From positions 497,001 to 561,000 of the forward strand of contig CAJNDS010001236.1 in NCBI GenBank assembly GCA_905221605.1: a DNA stretch of 64,000 nucleotides, in the 5' to 3' direction. Both the position numbers and the translations under genes were made by a program. Origin of the DNA: Symbiodinium natans. Lineage: Eukaryota; Sar; Dinophyceae; Suessiales; Symbiodiniaceae. Shown here piece after piece: positions 41,101-51,937 of this stretch. Position 1 is the stretch's first letter. Every line of letters begins with the position of its first letter. The notes below the pieces were generated by a model that ran no database searches, was not told where the DNA came from, and was given only the letters and a program-made list of their open reading frames with translations.

Positions 41101-43180
41101 CGAGAACCAGACCCTTCCTGAACGCTGGACGCGGGCTTCCATGATTGGGAATGGGAAGATGAGTTTCTTCGCGTGCGTACAAGGCGGTGCTTTAGGCACT
41201 GAAGCTGGGAAGGACATCTTGGCCGAAATTGCGAAGCTGGAGGCAGCCATGGCGGAGTACGCGAAAAAAGGCAGCCCGGCGAAGATCATTGGGCCCTGGG
41301 TTGAAGGTGATGACGAAGACTACAAAGTCGTCAGGGTCCTGAACGACAAAGATATTTCGTGGGGCAAGCTCAATTTCAAGATTGGCATGAAACTGTCAAC
41401 GCCGTTCAACAGTAACGACTGTGTGAGTGCCTTCGCCGATTTATATGGATCCTGTTGGGTTATCGTAGATTCTCTTTTCCGATCTTGCGGGCAGATTGTG
41501 GGTTGCGTGGACAACGACGATGATTTGTACATGTGCCAATATGACGACGACCTCCCCGTCAGAGGCGAAGACCTTGGCTATGATGAAGATCACAACCCAG
41601 ACTTCGATGGAAGGTATTGCCACGCTGCCTTCAACGCGATCGATCCCGAGATTATTGAGGACTTCGAGGCTCAAATAGACGCACTGAAGGAGGAGTTCAG
41701 CAAGCGGAAGGCGGCGTGCTCGAGTAGCTTCAGAATGTCACTGGAGGACTACGAATCTTTGCAGATCGAAACCTACGACGAAGAGAACGAACCGGCAGAG
41801 GCCCGAGTGTCCTGTGGTTTGCTTAGCCACGGCCGACCCCCAGAAACTGAGCGCCTGGCTTTTGGGATGACGTCTGGACAGTTCGCTCAGCTCCAAATGG
41901 GCAGCACCTATCATGCAGGAGCGGCTGATCACCGCCAACCTCCCTTCGACATCGACGAAGAAACTCCGGTGAAGGCGTTTGCGAAGGGATGGCTCGCGCC
42001 CATTGAGAATGGTGCGGCGTTTTTTGGATTGAATTGTCCGATGGGCTTCTTCGTCAAGGTGGACAAGACGGCAGAGTCCCCATATTGTTCCTATGCACAC
42101 TCCGGCAGCGTCAAGCGAGTGTCCACTGTTCTGCTGCCAGCTTCGGCAGTTTGTGACATGGGATTCGCTCTCAAGGGGTGGTATAACCTCCTTGAAACTC
42201 CGGTGAAGAATTCCAAGGAGGAGGAGGCCGTGCAAGGCTTCAGGATCATCTGCGTGGAGTTGCCCGGGATCTCCCGACTCTGCGAGCGCCGGGATGCCCG
42301 TTGCGAGCACGACGAGATCGTCACGGGGCTGCAATATGAAAAAGACCAAGCAATGAGGTACACATGTTGCAAGGTGCCAACTCTTTACGGCCAGAAGCTG
42401 GGTAGGGGCAACCTGTCTGACATTGCAGTGTGGGAAGGTGAGTACTGCCCTGTGAGACTTGACAAAACGGAGCGGCCAGTGTATGAGTCGCAGCGTTTGT
42501 TGGTTTCAAGCACAGAGAGGCCGGCATATTACAGCACCGACCTCGCAGACAAGAACAACATGATCCTCGACAAGCATGAGATCACTTGTGGTGCACGCGA
42601 GGCTCTCTCCCGGTGGAAACTCCAGCAAGTCGCTGATCGATACTTTGTGGCTTTCACATGCATTCCAGCCGACTTCCAAGAATGTTCTTGGAACGAGCAA
42701 GACACTGTGCCTTACAACAAGTTGGCAGGGGTGTGCACTGATTCCCATGTGTTGGTCGGCATGGCCTTCGAGCATGTGTCTGACGGTACTGGCAGCCTGC
42801 GTTGGAAGTGCTGCCAGGTTCCGGATGTCGCGAGTTCTTTCCAAAGAATTACGAATGGCAAGCCAGACGCGGAGGACTTCATGCCAACGCTCGTTTACAA
42901 TGACTTTGATTGTTTTCCAGCCGCGATGGTCGGTGTCAAGCTGAACGACACTGTGAAGAACTCGGGCCGCGTCTTCTGTGCAGGTCTTCCTGCGGACTTC
43001 GCGAAACAGAGGCAATACAAGCATGAAGTGCATTGGGAGCCGATGCTAGCATCGTGGACTTTGTCTGTGCAGGGTTCTATACTCGGTGGTCTCCCAAGTA
43101 TGGCAACCCGTCCAGATCAGGCCGATCAGGGCCCAGATTCCATTGGAACTGCCCAGTCTCTGCCTGATGTGACAAAGCAG
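38106..43180 (+). CDS. Secreted Cys-rich protein, exon 3 (5 kb)
   Basis: A single open exon of about 1690 codons; the reading is open upstream of the first ATG to 38102, so it starts after an AG near 38105. It contains dozens of cysteines and two more PAN/apple-like sets (about 38500-38680 and 39700-39890). An acidic serine linker GESESSESSESES lies at about 39490-39530. Repeated pieces include GEYCP at 38223 and 42438, and a C...G.....CC.VP motif twice (RYTCCKVP, RWKCCQVP). Catalytic motifs are absent. It ends at a canonical donor (AAGCAG|GTGGGG), leaving in phase 0. Dinoflagellate exons of this size are uncommon and contrast with the tiny exons elsewhere in the window. Confidence 0.8.
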
Positions 43181-43453
43181 GTGGGGGTGAGGGCGTTGTT
43201 CCAAGCTAAACCTGCTTAACCTGAACACTCATATACAGGGCCGGCCATTGGGGTGGATCGGTCCCTTCACAGTAGGAAAGCCTTGAGGTGAAGCTTGAGC
43301 TTGGAGCCGGCGGCGACGCTGTGTGGCGGCTTTGGGTGAATGATTTTGAGAAGAGAGCTTCCTGGCAGCGAGTGTGTTCGAGTTGTCAGAGTTGTATATG
43401 TATGTGAACGCAGTTCCTGCTGCTTGCTGCGTAACAGCTCCAGCAGAGTTGAG

Positions 43454-43936
43454 GTGGACGTTGGAGGCAGGGGCTTCATTATTTGCACATTTAACGCCTT
43501 GACCTTGCAGTATGAAGCGCTGGAGAGTTTCGATCATGCTCCGCTATTGGAGCAGTTCCTTAATTCTCAGCCTGATGGCACCGTTGTGGTGGCCATGATA
43601 CGGAATCTGGACTCTTTGAAGCATGCGGGGGCGCTTCTGGCCTTGCACCGCTGTGGATCGAACCTTCTTGAGCGGAAGGATGGGCTGCCTTCCGGTTCTT
43701 ACGCCGTTGTCGGGTTTTGCGCCAGCCATGTTGGGACTGTTGGGAGGACACTGACCCTCGCAGAGTCGCAACCAACAGCACAGGTCAAGTCCGTCCTCAA
43801 GCTGGAGACCCTGCTGGGGCGAATGTTCACGGTTTCGCCTTTGGAAGACCTGACCGCGTCCTTCGTCCAGGCGGCAGAAGAGCCGGATCCTTTCCCAGCG
43901 GCTAGGCCGATCAAGCCGGAGATCCATGCTTTCCAG
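43454..43936 (+). CDS. Secreted Cys-rich protein, exon 4: ILEI/FAM3-like domain
   Basis: Phase-0 exon after GTTGAG, ending before a GC donor (TTCCAG|GCCAGG). It reads VDVGGRGFIICTFNALTLQY, later LLEQFLNSQPDGTVVVAMIR and LPSGSYAVVGFCA. The order GRGF.., FLN..PDG..V..A, then a closing G.YA.VG matches the ILEI/FAM3-type fold (interleukin-like EMT inducer domain) found in extracellular metazoan proteins and in POMGNT1 and CEMIP. Joining to exon 3 gives ...DVTKQ then VDVGGRGF without a frame break. The domain call is from motif memory and needs a profile search. Confidence 0.65.
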
Positions 43937-44242
43937 GCCAGGCAAAGATCCTGTAGATGGTCATAGTACGGATATGCAAGCGTGCCATTGCAGGCATGCT
44001 TGCTGCAAGTGCATTTTGGTCCAGGTTAGGGATGCCTCCCATATATAGAGCTGCAGATACGTACAGCGACAGCACGGACAAGTAGGCCGTTGCATTCAGT
44101 AGGAGTTTGATTCGGACTGGGGATGCTTTGTCCACTCATACACAGTCTCTTGCTTGTGGGATTCCCCTGCCATGGCTCGTTGTGAAGAAGCGTTCACCCT
44201 AAACCCTGAACTCTCAATCCTTCAAGTGTTTCTTCATGCCAG

Positions 44243-44431
44243 GCCGAGCAGCCCGACTACGATCCATTTTGCAAGGATTACGCCCGCTTCCCGACAGGCA
44301 GCTGCGAGGGTGCTGAAAGTTGCCCACCGGAGGCTCACCCCTGCTTCCACGTCTTCCAGTTCTCGATCACAGAAGACTCTTTCTGGAACTGCGCCGACCA
44401 AGCCATCATCAACAAAGGGCTAGACTTGATG
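44243..44431 (+). CDS. Secreted Cys-rich protein, exon 5
   Basis: It starts after a pyrimidine-rich acceptor CTTCATGCCAG and reads AEQPDYDPFCKDYARFPTGS, then CEGAESCPPEAHPCFHVFQF, and ends DQAIINKGLDLM. It enters and leaves in phase 0. The upstream donor is GC and shares CCAGGCC with this acceptor. The downstream donor is GA within a GGACC repeat shared with the next acceptor. Confidence 0.7.
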
Positions 44432-44522
44432 GACCGCGGTTGAAGCCCTAAACCCTAAACCCTTAACCCTAAACCCTAAAGCCCTAAACCCTGAAACCTG
44501 AACCCAAAACCCTAAACCGCAG
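44432..44522 (+). repeat. 91-bp GA-AG intron made of CCCTAAA repeats
   Basis: Apart from ~15 bp at each edge the intron is CCCTAAA and close variants. It interrupts an otherwise unrelated gene with no other telomere-motif DNA nearby. GGACC occurs at both junctions, so the splice position is ambiguous, but the spliced product (GLDLM then DQSAKDEIDATNT) is the same. Confidence 0.7.
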
Positions 44523-46766
44523 GACCAGAGTGCCAAAGATGAGATTGATGCAACCAACACAAGGACCGAGCAGAATTCCAGGATCGTCCAAGGGGCTCTG
44601 TCTGCCGCTGCCGCAGCGATTTCGGCCATTCCTTGGGGAGCCTACTCCGAAGCGGCGGGCAAAAGCGCAGAGATGGCCGAGGAGCAGGCAGCGCTCGTTT
44701 TCAAAAAGACCGGACAGCTGCTAAAGTTCAAGAAAAAGTACGCAGGAAGGGCAAAGTTTTTCAAGGAAAACGGAGCGAGAAATCGCTTCGCCAACGCGGC
44801 AAAAAACTCCATGGATGTAGCCAACGCAGCAGCCTACCCAGGAGCTTTGGGCTTTACTCGACGAAATCAGTTCAAGAAGTCAGAGCCGGTCCAGACCGTG
44901 GGCGTAGATGGCCACCCGGCCATCATCAATTTAGAGCCAGCAGATCCTTACGGCTTCGCGCGAGCTGCCAACCTGAAAGAGTTCGCGACATTGAAGGTCG
45001 CGAGTTGCGATCCCGTCCAGTATGGGCTTTCCAAAGTGATGTGCGACCTTTATTGCACTGAGCAGTCTGTGAAGCTGGGGACCCAGGCCGTCTTGCAGAA
45101 CCTGCAGAGATCGCACAACATGCTGCTGACAGACTTCGATCGGCTCCTAGAGTATCACACACAAACTCTATTGTGGGGCTTGGGCCAACTGCGTGATCAA
45201 CTGGGCAAGGGCCTCTCAAAGAGCATCTTGGAGTCCGCGGACTCGGCACAAAGGCGCGAAGCCGCGTCTAAAGACCTGGACGATGGAGAAGAAGCAGTGC
45301 GAGAGCTACGGCACCTGTCTGGACTCTTGAGCTCTGGGGAGATGGACCTTTTGCAGGCAGTTGAGGTGCCTGAAGCACCCTTGGGAACCCTGAGGTGGCA
45401 CCAGTCAGCTGCACGGCAGCTGCAGGAACGCTGCGCCATGCTCCTGAACCGCATGCTGGGCATGAACGGAACTGAGACGAAGCAAGCGGCCGCAAATTTG
45501 CGAGCCTTGGTGCAAGAGTTCAGTAGCTATCGTTCCTGGCATTTGAAAAACTTGAAGAAGGAGAAGGGCCCAGAGCTGTTGACGTCTTTGACTTTGGAGA
45601 AGACTCGACATCTACGCACGGTCATTGAGAAGCAGCAGGCAGACCTCCAGGCTTCAAGACACTTCCTGGCGCCACGTGATTTTGGAGAGCTCCTCACGTC
45701 TGACTCGGTGGTCATCCGACTCAACCAATTGCTCGCTGCTTTCATCGAGGCTCATGCAAAGCACACGCTGTTCTTTGACATGCGCGCCAGGGCCAACGCG
45801 TTGGCAGTTGAGTCCACTCATTTGGCGGAGGACTACGTCTCTTGCAAGAGCGAGAACTCCGAAGGCTTGCATTTCAGCTGGTCCCGCGTCCAACTGGCAG
45901 AAGAGTCGGCCCTGACAGCCCTTTTCGATGCCTGGGCAGCCTCCCGGGCGGCACAGGAGCTTTTGATGCTCTCCACCAGCGAAGGCTTGTTCTCTTCTCT
46001 AGCAAACCATGCGGCCGTCAACACGTCTGGCATTCCCCCGTCCAACTGTGAGCCGAATGTGTTGGCGAATTGGGCACACGAGGCCAGCGTCCAGGCCGTA
46101 GATGGCGTGCTGTGGCCGGTTCTCGAGCAAGTCTATGTGTTGGAGGCCAGAGCCGATGCTCAAGAGTCTGAGCTACAAAAGCACGTGAAGCAATACAGCC
46201 AACGCATTTCCGTCAAGGAGGCAACGCAAGCAATGCTACAGACCGCCACATCCATGGCAGATGGAAGCCAACGTGCGCTCGCAGCCCGAGTACTGAATGA
46301 AGCAGGTCGTTTGCATTGTCCAGCTCCCGAAGGGTGTCCATCTGATTGGATGCTGTTGGAGTCCCAGGGCTCTTCATGGGCGTCGCCGGCGCCAGGTGAT
46401 GTGTTGCTTGGCGGGCATGGCGTCGTCCAAGAATGCTTGGGACCCAACTTAGCGAAGGCCCGCTGCCTGAGCGCTTGTTGTGCGATGTTTGCAACGTCAG
46501 CTGTTCGAAAGTGTCGAGCGTTTGTGCAAGAAGCATACGAAGTCCATCCCATTCGTTGTTTTTGTGCGATCCTGGGCGTCTCACAATGCGTTACAACATC
46601 GCGTCATTTTGCGCACTTGGGGGTTTTGTGTCTGTGTGTTGTTCGCACTGCATCCTGCTGGCCTTGCATTCATTTTACGCGACCGCCAGATTTGTTACTC
46701 CCATCACATGATGCGCGGCTCGGCGAAAGCTATGATGGATCACAAATGTGTCCGACGAGCATCTAG
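44523..46766 (+). CDS. Secreted Cys-rich protein, exon 6 (helical C-terminal part)
   Basis: It opens after CCGCAG with DQSAKDEIDATNTRTEQNSR, then an alanine-rich hydrophobic helix (ALSAAAAAISAIPWGAYSEA), then about 550 residues of mostly helical, cysteine-poor sequence, unlike exons 1-5. The coding signal is strong to about 46400 (...LNEAGRLHCPAPEGCPSDWM). The remaining frame to the TAG at 46764 is cysteine/histidine-rich and probably intron or 3' sequence, so the true end is uncertain. No family recognised. A helical rod or a membrane-inserting domain are both possible. Confidence 0.7.
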   Translation, partial: DQSAKDEIDATNTRTEQNSRIVQGALSAAAAAISAIPWGAYSEAAGKSAEMAEEQAALVFKKTGQLLKFKKKYAGRAKFFKENGARNRFANAAKNSMDVANAAAYPGALGFTRRNQFKKSEPVQTVGVDGHPAIINLEPADPYGFARAANLKEFATLKVASCDPVQYGLSKVMCDLYCTEQSVKLGTQAVLQNLQRSHNMLLTDFDRLLEYHTQTLLWGLGQLRDQLGKGLSKSILESADSAQRREAASKDLDDGEEAVRELRHLSGLLSSGEMDLLQAVEVPEAPLGTLRWHQSAARQLQERCAMLLNRMLGMNGTETKQAAANLRALVQEFSSYRSWHLKNLKKEKGPELLTSLTLEKTRHLRTVIEKQQADLQASRHFLAPRDFGELLTSDSVVIRLNQLLAAFIEAHAKHTLFFDMRARANALAVESTHLAEDYVSCKSENSEGLHFSWSRVQLAEESALTALFDAWAASRAAQELLMLSTSEGLFSSLANHAAVNTSGIPPSNCEPNVLANWAHEASVQAVDGVLWPVLEQVYVLEARADAQESELQKHVKQYSQRISVKEATQAMLQTATSMADGSQRALAARVLNEAGRLHCPAPEGCPSDWMLLESQGSSWASPAPGDVLLGGHGVVQECLGPNLAKARCLSACCAMFATSAVRKCRAFVQEAYEVHPIRCFCAILGVSQCVTTSRHFAHLGVLCLCVVRTASCWPCIHFTRPPDLLLPSHDARLGESYDGSQMCPTSI

Positions 46767-46822
46767 AGACCTGAGTGCACAGACTCGTGCGGTTACACCC
46801 ATCTCTTGCTTTCAAGTGTATG

Positions 46823-47133
46823 CACGGTATATCTATATATCTATATATCTATAGATCTATAGATCTATAGATCTATAGATCTATAGATCTATAGATCTAT
46901 AGATCTATATATCTATATATCTATAATTCTATATATCTATGTATATATCTATATATATCTGTATATATATATATATCAATATATATATATATATATCAAT
47001 ATATATCTATATATATCTATATATATCTATATATATCTATATATATCTATATATATATATATCTATATATCTATATTATATATCTATATGTCTATATATC
47101 TATCTATCTATCTATCTATCTATATATATATAT
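46823..47133. repeat. ATCTAT microsatellite (~310 bp)
   Basis: TATATCTA and ATAGATCT units. Open frames across it are artefacts. Confidence 0.95.
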
Positions 47134-47139
47134 GAACAC

Positions 47140-49700
47140 CGCATACACAGCACACTGGGTGATGAATGTTTCTGCCTTCTTCTGATTAAGACATATCCGA
47201 AAAGTGTGTGTTTCTTTGTTTTTCGTCCTGTCTTTCTCTATTTGCCACATCTCAAGCAACGTATTGCCTTGTTGCATGGCTCGTCCGACTGGTCTGTTGC
47301 ATGTACGAACGTGCTTGCAACGCGATGCCTCTGAGGACATTAGCCATCTCATGTCACAGCTTGCCAAATCATGTTAGATTTGGGCGTGTTCCGTTTGATT
47401 CTGTTCCACACCGGTCCGAGTCCCAGTCCCTCGATGCATCACGCATAGTTCGTAACATTCAGGTACCCTGTTCACGAGTGCCCGAAACATTCTTCCCCAC
47501 CGCCAGGGGGTTGGCCAGGGCGAACGTGTGACACAACTCACCGTGAGCGAGCAGCCCAAAATTCAGGATCTTAAGGCCAAAGTGAGCAGAGTTGCAAGCT
47601 TGCTGGCATGGATTAGTGCTGAGTAGCAGCGTGCTGCGCGGAGCCAGACCTTGGTACGCCAAGGTGCTTATAAGCTGGACTGCTCCTAGACAACTTGCTT
47701 CAGCCACATGTTTGTTGATTGCAGTAGTACTTTGTCTGTGCAAAGTTGCGAGTTCAAATTGTACTGAAAACCCACGCTTGTGTTGTGCAAGCGCAGTCCA
47801 GCCCTTAATTCGTTAGTTACCTGAATTCGGCCTGATGGTGGCACCTCACGAGGCACCTCACCAGCTGGAGTGCTTTGTCGAATACCTGCTGCCATGCTGA
47901 AGGATACCCATCGGCTGGTGAGCTTTTCTTTGTCGGACTTATATTTATATGTATTGCTTATTTGGTGGTATTGCATTCGACGGTTTTTCGTACAACATGC
48001 TAGGCAACTTTCGGCAGGTTAGACAAGAAGGTTGCCTGGGTGCCCAAAGGCAGGCGCCCTACGCAGTTTCCGATAGGTTTCTTTCATTTGATTCCGTTCC
48101 ACGCGGGCTCGAGTCCCGAGTCCCTCGCTTCTTGTGCGCGAGACAATCTTCCCCCAGCGCCAGGCGTCGTCCCGGAAAAATCAGACTCTTCAGTCGAACT
48201 TTGTAAACGGTAAATGGTTGTATCTTTTTGACATGTGCAGTTCTTTGTTTCATACAACACGCCAGGCAACTGTCGGCACGTTAGACGTGTTGGGTGCACA
48301 AAGGAAGGCGCCCTACGCAGTTTCAAGAATCTTTCACAAGCCAGCATGCACAAAGGCAGGCATGCAAGCACCGGTGCGCAGAAACTACAGCAATTTCGCA
48401 GTCGGCGTAGCGGAAACCTAGATCCGAAGTTTTGCTGGGACAGTTGCAGCTGAAGTTCACGTGCTCACGTGCTTTCACTCGTCCGCTTGCTTCTTTCCAA
48501 GCTGACTTGGCATGGTTAGGACGACTGCGGCTCGGTCTTGAAAAGTCTCAACCGAAGCCGAGCAAGAGAGCATGTGGATTGAGCGAGGGGGACATGGAAG
48601 CCGAAAATTCGATGACCTCAGTTCTCTGTTTGGTATGGCTTCGCAGAAAATGACCAAAGCTTTGCTGCAATGTGTGCAATCCACGAGTTTCAAGAACAAG
48701 TAGTTCGAATGTAACCCAACCTCCCCAATGTGATAGCCTAGCTTCAAGCTTTTTGTTGTTGCCCCGCAAGTCCCAATAAGACTGGTTGTCGATACAACTG
48801 TTCGAGCTCACATGCTTTGACTACTTAGGATCTCCTTTCAAAGCTAACCTTGCGAGGCCTAATTTTAAACTCTCTGCAGGGTCGGAACGTGGACGTGCAC
48901 AGCAAAGCAATAGGTGCAGACATGTTTCGCGTGGTGCGATCCGGTCCGGTGGACTGCGGCAGATCATCGTCTGGCAGTCCAACGAATCCATGCAGCCTGT
49001 GCAGCCACGCCAAGAGAACACGTTTCGTGTGAGATGCTCATTCCATCCTTTCGTATCTCAAGGAGAGCTCTAGCTAGCGTTCGCGCTCGAAAATCGAGCT
49101 GCAGCCCTGAGAGCGCAGATTGTTTCAACCATTTGCAATTCTTCGTTCATGTGGAACATCCTCACCGACAAGGCGACGAGCGCAGTCACCGGTAGGTTGG
49201 GTCCGCCGATGGCAGCTCTCGCATAAAATTGCATCATTGGCATTGACCAGAGTGTATGTTTTATTGGCACTAGTCGAGCCAGATATCGAACACAGGGATG
49301 AATACGGAGGATTGTGTGTCACGACTCGCAGGCCCCCTCCCCCGCAGACAACTCCAAGACGGAGTTGTCAGAGCTTGGGGCGCGGGACTCAGATGGAGGG
49401 CAGCCGAGATGGTGGATGAGCATGTGCAGCATGTAACGTCAGCCTGTGCCTTTATGCGCAGGCTTTGAAGCTGGAGCTGTTGGAGGAGCCATACAGCGCA
49501 AGACGCCAACCACATGACCGCATGAATCCCCTTGGCCAGAGACCAGCGCACCAGTTGCAGCTGCCAGGAGTGGAGGAGTTTTCGCATCGACCTTCTACGT
49601 GACGTTGCGCAGCTGATGCAAGACCTGCATTCGAAGGCGGGGGCTGACAGATGTCGAATGATTAGAAGCGAGCTCTGAACGTCTCTGTATTTTTGTCTTG
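47140..49700. other. No clear gene; diverged duplication
   Basis: Segments at about 47985-48083 and 48245-48345 are diverged copies sharing GGCGCCCTACGCAGTTTC and flanking words. A ~45-bp piece around 47393 also recurs near 48083 (GATTC.GTTCCAC...CGAGTCCC). No coding exon could be delimited. Confidence 0.4.
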
Positions 49701-49711
49701 TGTGCCGGGTG

Positions 49712-49800
49712 CAGGTGCCACAAGAGTCCTCGCTGGTTGCCTCGTTATCAGAGGCCTCTCCATCAGAGGCCTGTCAGAGGGTCACGACGGCAAAATGCCT
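49712..49800 (+). CDS. Possible exon, unknown protein
   Basis: After GGTGCAG the frame reads VPQESSLVASLSEASPSEAC then QRVTTAKC. Coding-like, with an unresolved donor. Confidence 0.3.
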
Positions 49801-49923
49801 TTTCACATGTTTTTGGGTATTCGTAAAGTTATTGAAGCTGGCATCTTGTGAATGTAGCGGAGTCAGCATTGCTCACAGTCGTGGATGGGCCATCCTGCTC
49901 TCATCTTCTCATGTAGTGCCAGG

Positions 49924-50345
49924 ATGAGCCAAAGGACAAACCATTCGAGGACAAGGCTCTATTGGCTAGGCCGCATGATCAACGTGGGGTGAGATTTCGT
50001 GATGCCGCGCAAGGCTGTGGAGCTACCCGGCAGTTGTCGGAGCACGAGCGAGAATCTGTGGGACTGGGGCATAGACAGCACACCTGTGGCAACAAGCTTG
50101 TAAGCCACTGCAAGCAGTTGCACCCGCTGTATGTGAATGATGTGTCGGAGGATGGCTTGTGGAGCATCTTCGGTTTTCGGCCGATGCCTTTGCCTGCAGC
50201 ACATGCTCGTTTGGTAGCGAGTTGTTGTCCTTCTGCCCAGGGATCCTGGCGAAGAAGGCGATTCTTGCACACAGGACCTACGACCCAAATTTGTGTTTCT
50301 GAGATCTGCAAGCGTTTGGAGCCCCCTCATGCTCTGGGAATGTAG
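49924..50345 (+). CDS. Possible exon, unknown protein
   Basis: After CCAG the frame reads DEPKDKPFEDKALLARPHDQ, then continues open for 140 codons to a TAG at 50343. The first 25 codons are the most coding-like; the later part may be intron. Family unknown. Confidence 0.35.
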
Positions 50346-50819
50346 ACATGTTTGACTCATGTGCCGGCAGTGCTTGCAGCTTCTTGACCAGCACGAATGA
50401 ACAAGCAGCAGCGCCAAGATATTCAACTCTGGGTCGATCAGTTGTCAGCTCTCAACATGCATAGGTTCTGGTGCAGTAGTAGCCGGGTGGGTCTTTAAAG
50501 CAAACCCAGTGGCAGGATCTCACGGAACCTTCGACTGCGCGGGAGGCTCGCCTTCAACCCTCCACAGCTGCCACGCGGACTGCGAACCTCAAATGGTGTG
50601 CAGGCTGAGATTCCGATGGGCTGCCAAAGTGGAGCTTCAAATGCCCGGCGCCTACTCTACTATATGATGCTGCTGGGTGAAGGCAATGAGCCTTCAGCCT
50701 GGGCCCCCGCCCCCACAGCCTGGCATTGCAGCCCTCCCACAGATGGGTGATGGGTTGGTGTGGTGGGGGCCGAGGCGAACACGCATATGGCGTACGAGCA
50801 TCAAAATCTTTGAATGATT

Positions 50820-51018
50820 TGGATGCCAGGTCTCGGGATCCTCGGCCATTGGGTGGGAGCGGCTCTCTTCGCAGCTCTGCTGAAATTCTGGGCGTGCCCG
50901 CGCATCAAGTATCGAGCTCCTCCGGGAGGCGTAGCCGCGTAGGGTCCAGTCTTGTCATCGGGGCGCGCAGGAATCTTGCCGTGAGAGCAGCGCTGGGCCT
51001 GCAAACGGTGTCAGATAG
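50820..51018 (+). CDS. Probable exon with canonical donor
   Basis: The frame reads DARSRDPRPLGGSGSLRSSA, then EILGVPAHQVSSSSGRRSRV and GSSLVIGARRNLAVRAALGL, and ends at AG|GTAAGT, the best canonical donor in this stretch. Basic and serine-rich, so perhaps a linker. The next exon in 51.1-51.3 kb is ambiguous because all three frames are partly open. Confidence 0.45.
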
Positions 51019-51333
51019 GTAAGTTGACGAGTCAAGACATGTGCTGTGGCTTCAGACATTGTCGTTTCGTAGTTTTTGGGCATATTCCCTCACATGGGCA
51101 TGTACAGCTCACGAGGCACGAGCGGCTGCAGATCCTAAAGTTTCTGCCGGTTTACCGCTCAGTGTCTCTGCAGTGCTGCTGGCATCGGCGTGTGGAAATT
51201 CCCAATCCTGGCGAGGCTTTCGAGACCTGCAAGACTCGCGGTGTCTCGCGAGGCTTCGTAGATACAAAGGAGCCTGCTCTCTTCCTCCACACGCAAGTGC
51301 TGCACTGCGCTGTACGGCACTGGTAATGACGAG

Positions 51334-51420
51334 GACTTGGTTGCACATCTGCAAAGCTTGGCGGACCTGGCCAGGCGCATCTCTGCACATAGATGGGCAG
51401 AAGGGTTTCAAGCGCTGCAG
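51334..51420 (+). CDS. Possible exon, helical
   Basis: After ATGACGAG it reads DLVAHLQSLADLARRISAHR then WAEGFQALQ. Clean amphipathic helix. Probably the same gene as the segments on either side. Confidence 0.4.
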
Positions 51421-51602
51421 TGATGCAAAGCCTTGTGGAGGACGGATACTCTCTTGGCGTTTACGGCGAACATGCGGCAGGAGTCAACGCTAACTTTGCC
51501 AGAGGATGAGCCTTTGCTCAACGTCCACCTAGATGAGAACATGCTTGCGCGGCAAGACAGTTTCTTGGATGAAGCTTTGAATGTGTTTCATGTGAATCGA
51601 CT
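51421..51602 (+). CDS. Possible exon pair, unknown protein
   Basis: Two overlapping frames look coding in turn. 51421-51507 reads MQSLVEDGYSLGVYGEHAAG then VNANFARG. 51498-51602 reads LPEDEPLLNVHLDENMLARQ then DSFLDEALNVFHVNRLRS. A short intron or frame change must lie near 51490-51510. Confidence 0.35.
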
Positions 51603-51691
51603 GCGTAGCTCAACCTCTGTCGGCACGACATGTCAATGTGTGTCGCAAAATGTCAGCAGAACGCTACATGCAAGCACCGTCGCGTGCCAGC

Positions 51692-51937
51692 ACTACAGGT
51701 TTCCGCTGCCTCTTGAAATTCAGCGATGTGTGGTTCCAGCATGCCCCTCTATCGATGCACATGATGATCAGGGATCTGGCGGCGCTCGTGCGCTGGGAGG
51801 AGGCGGTTGAGCTGGACGATCTGGAGGATATGACATCGGCGGCAGAGATGAATCTTTTGCGCTGCGTCCTGGTGAAGAAAAAGGGCTTTCAGATGTGGCT
51901 GGAGGCGCAAGGAAGGATGGAAAACAACGCTGCGTGA
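51692..51937 (+). CDS. Probable terminal exon
   Basis: After CACTACAG the frame reads FRCLLKFSDVWFQHAPLSMH, then MMIRDLAALVRWEEAVELDD, LEDMTSAAEMNLLRCVLVKK and KGFQMWLEAQGRMENNAA, with a TGA at 51935-51937. Strong coding composition and a plausible C-terminus. Family not recognised. Confidence 0.5.
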   Translation, partial: TTGFRCLLKFSDVWFQHAPLSMHMMIRDLAALVRWEEAVELDDLEDMTSAAEMNLLRCVLVKKKGFQMWLEAQGRMENNAA

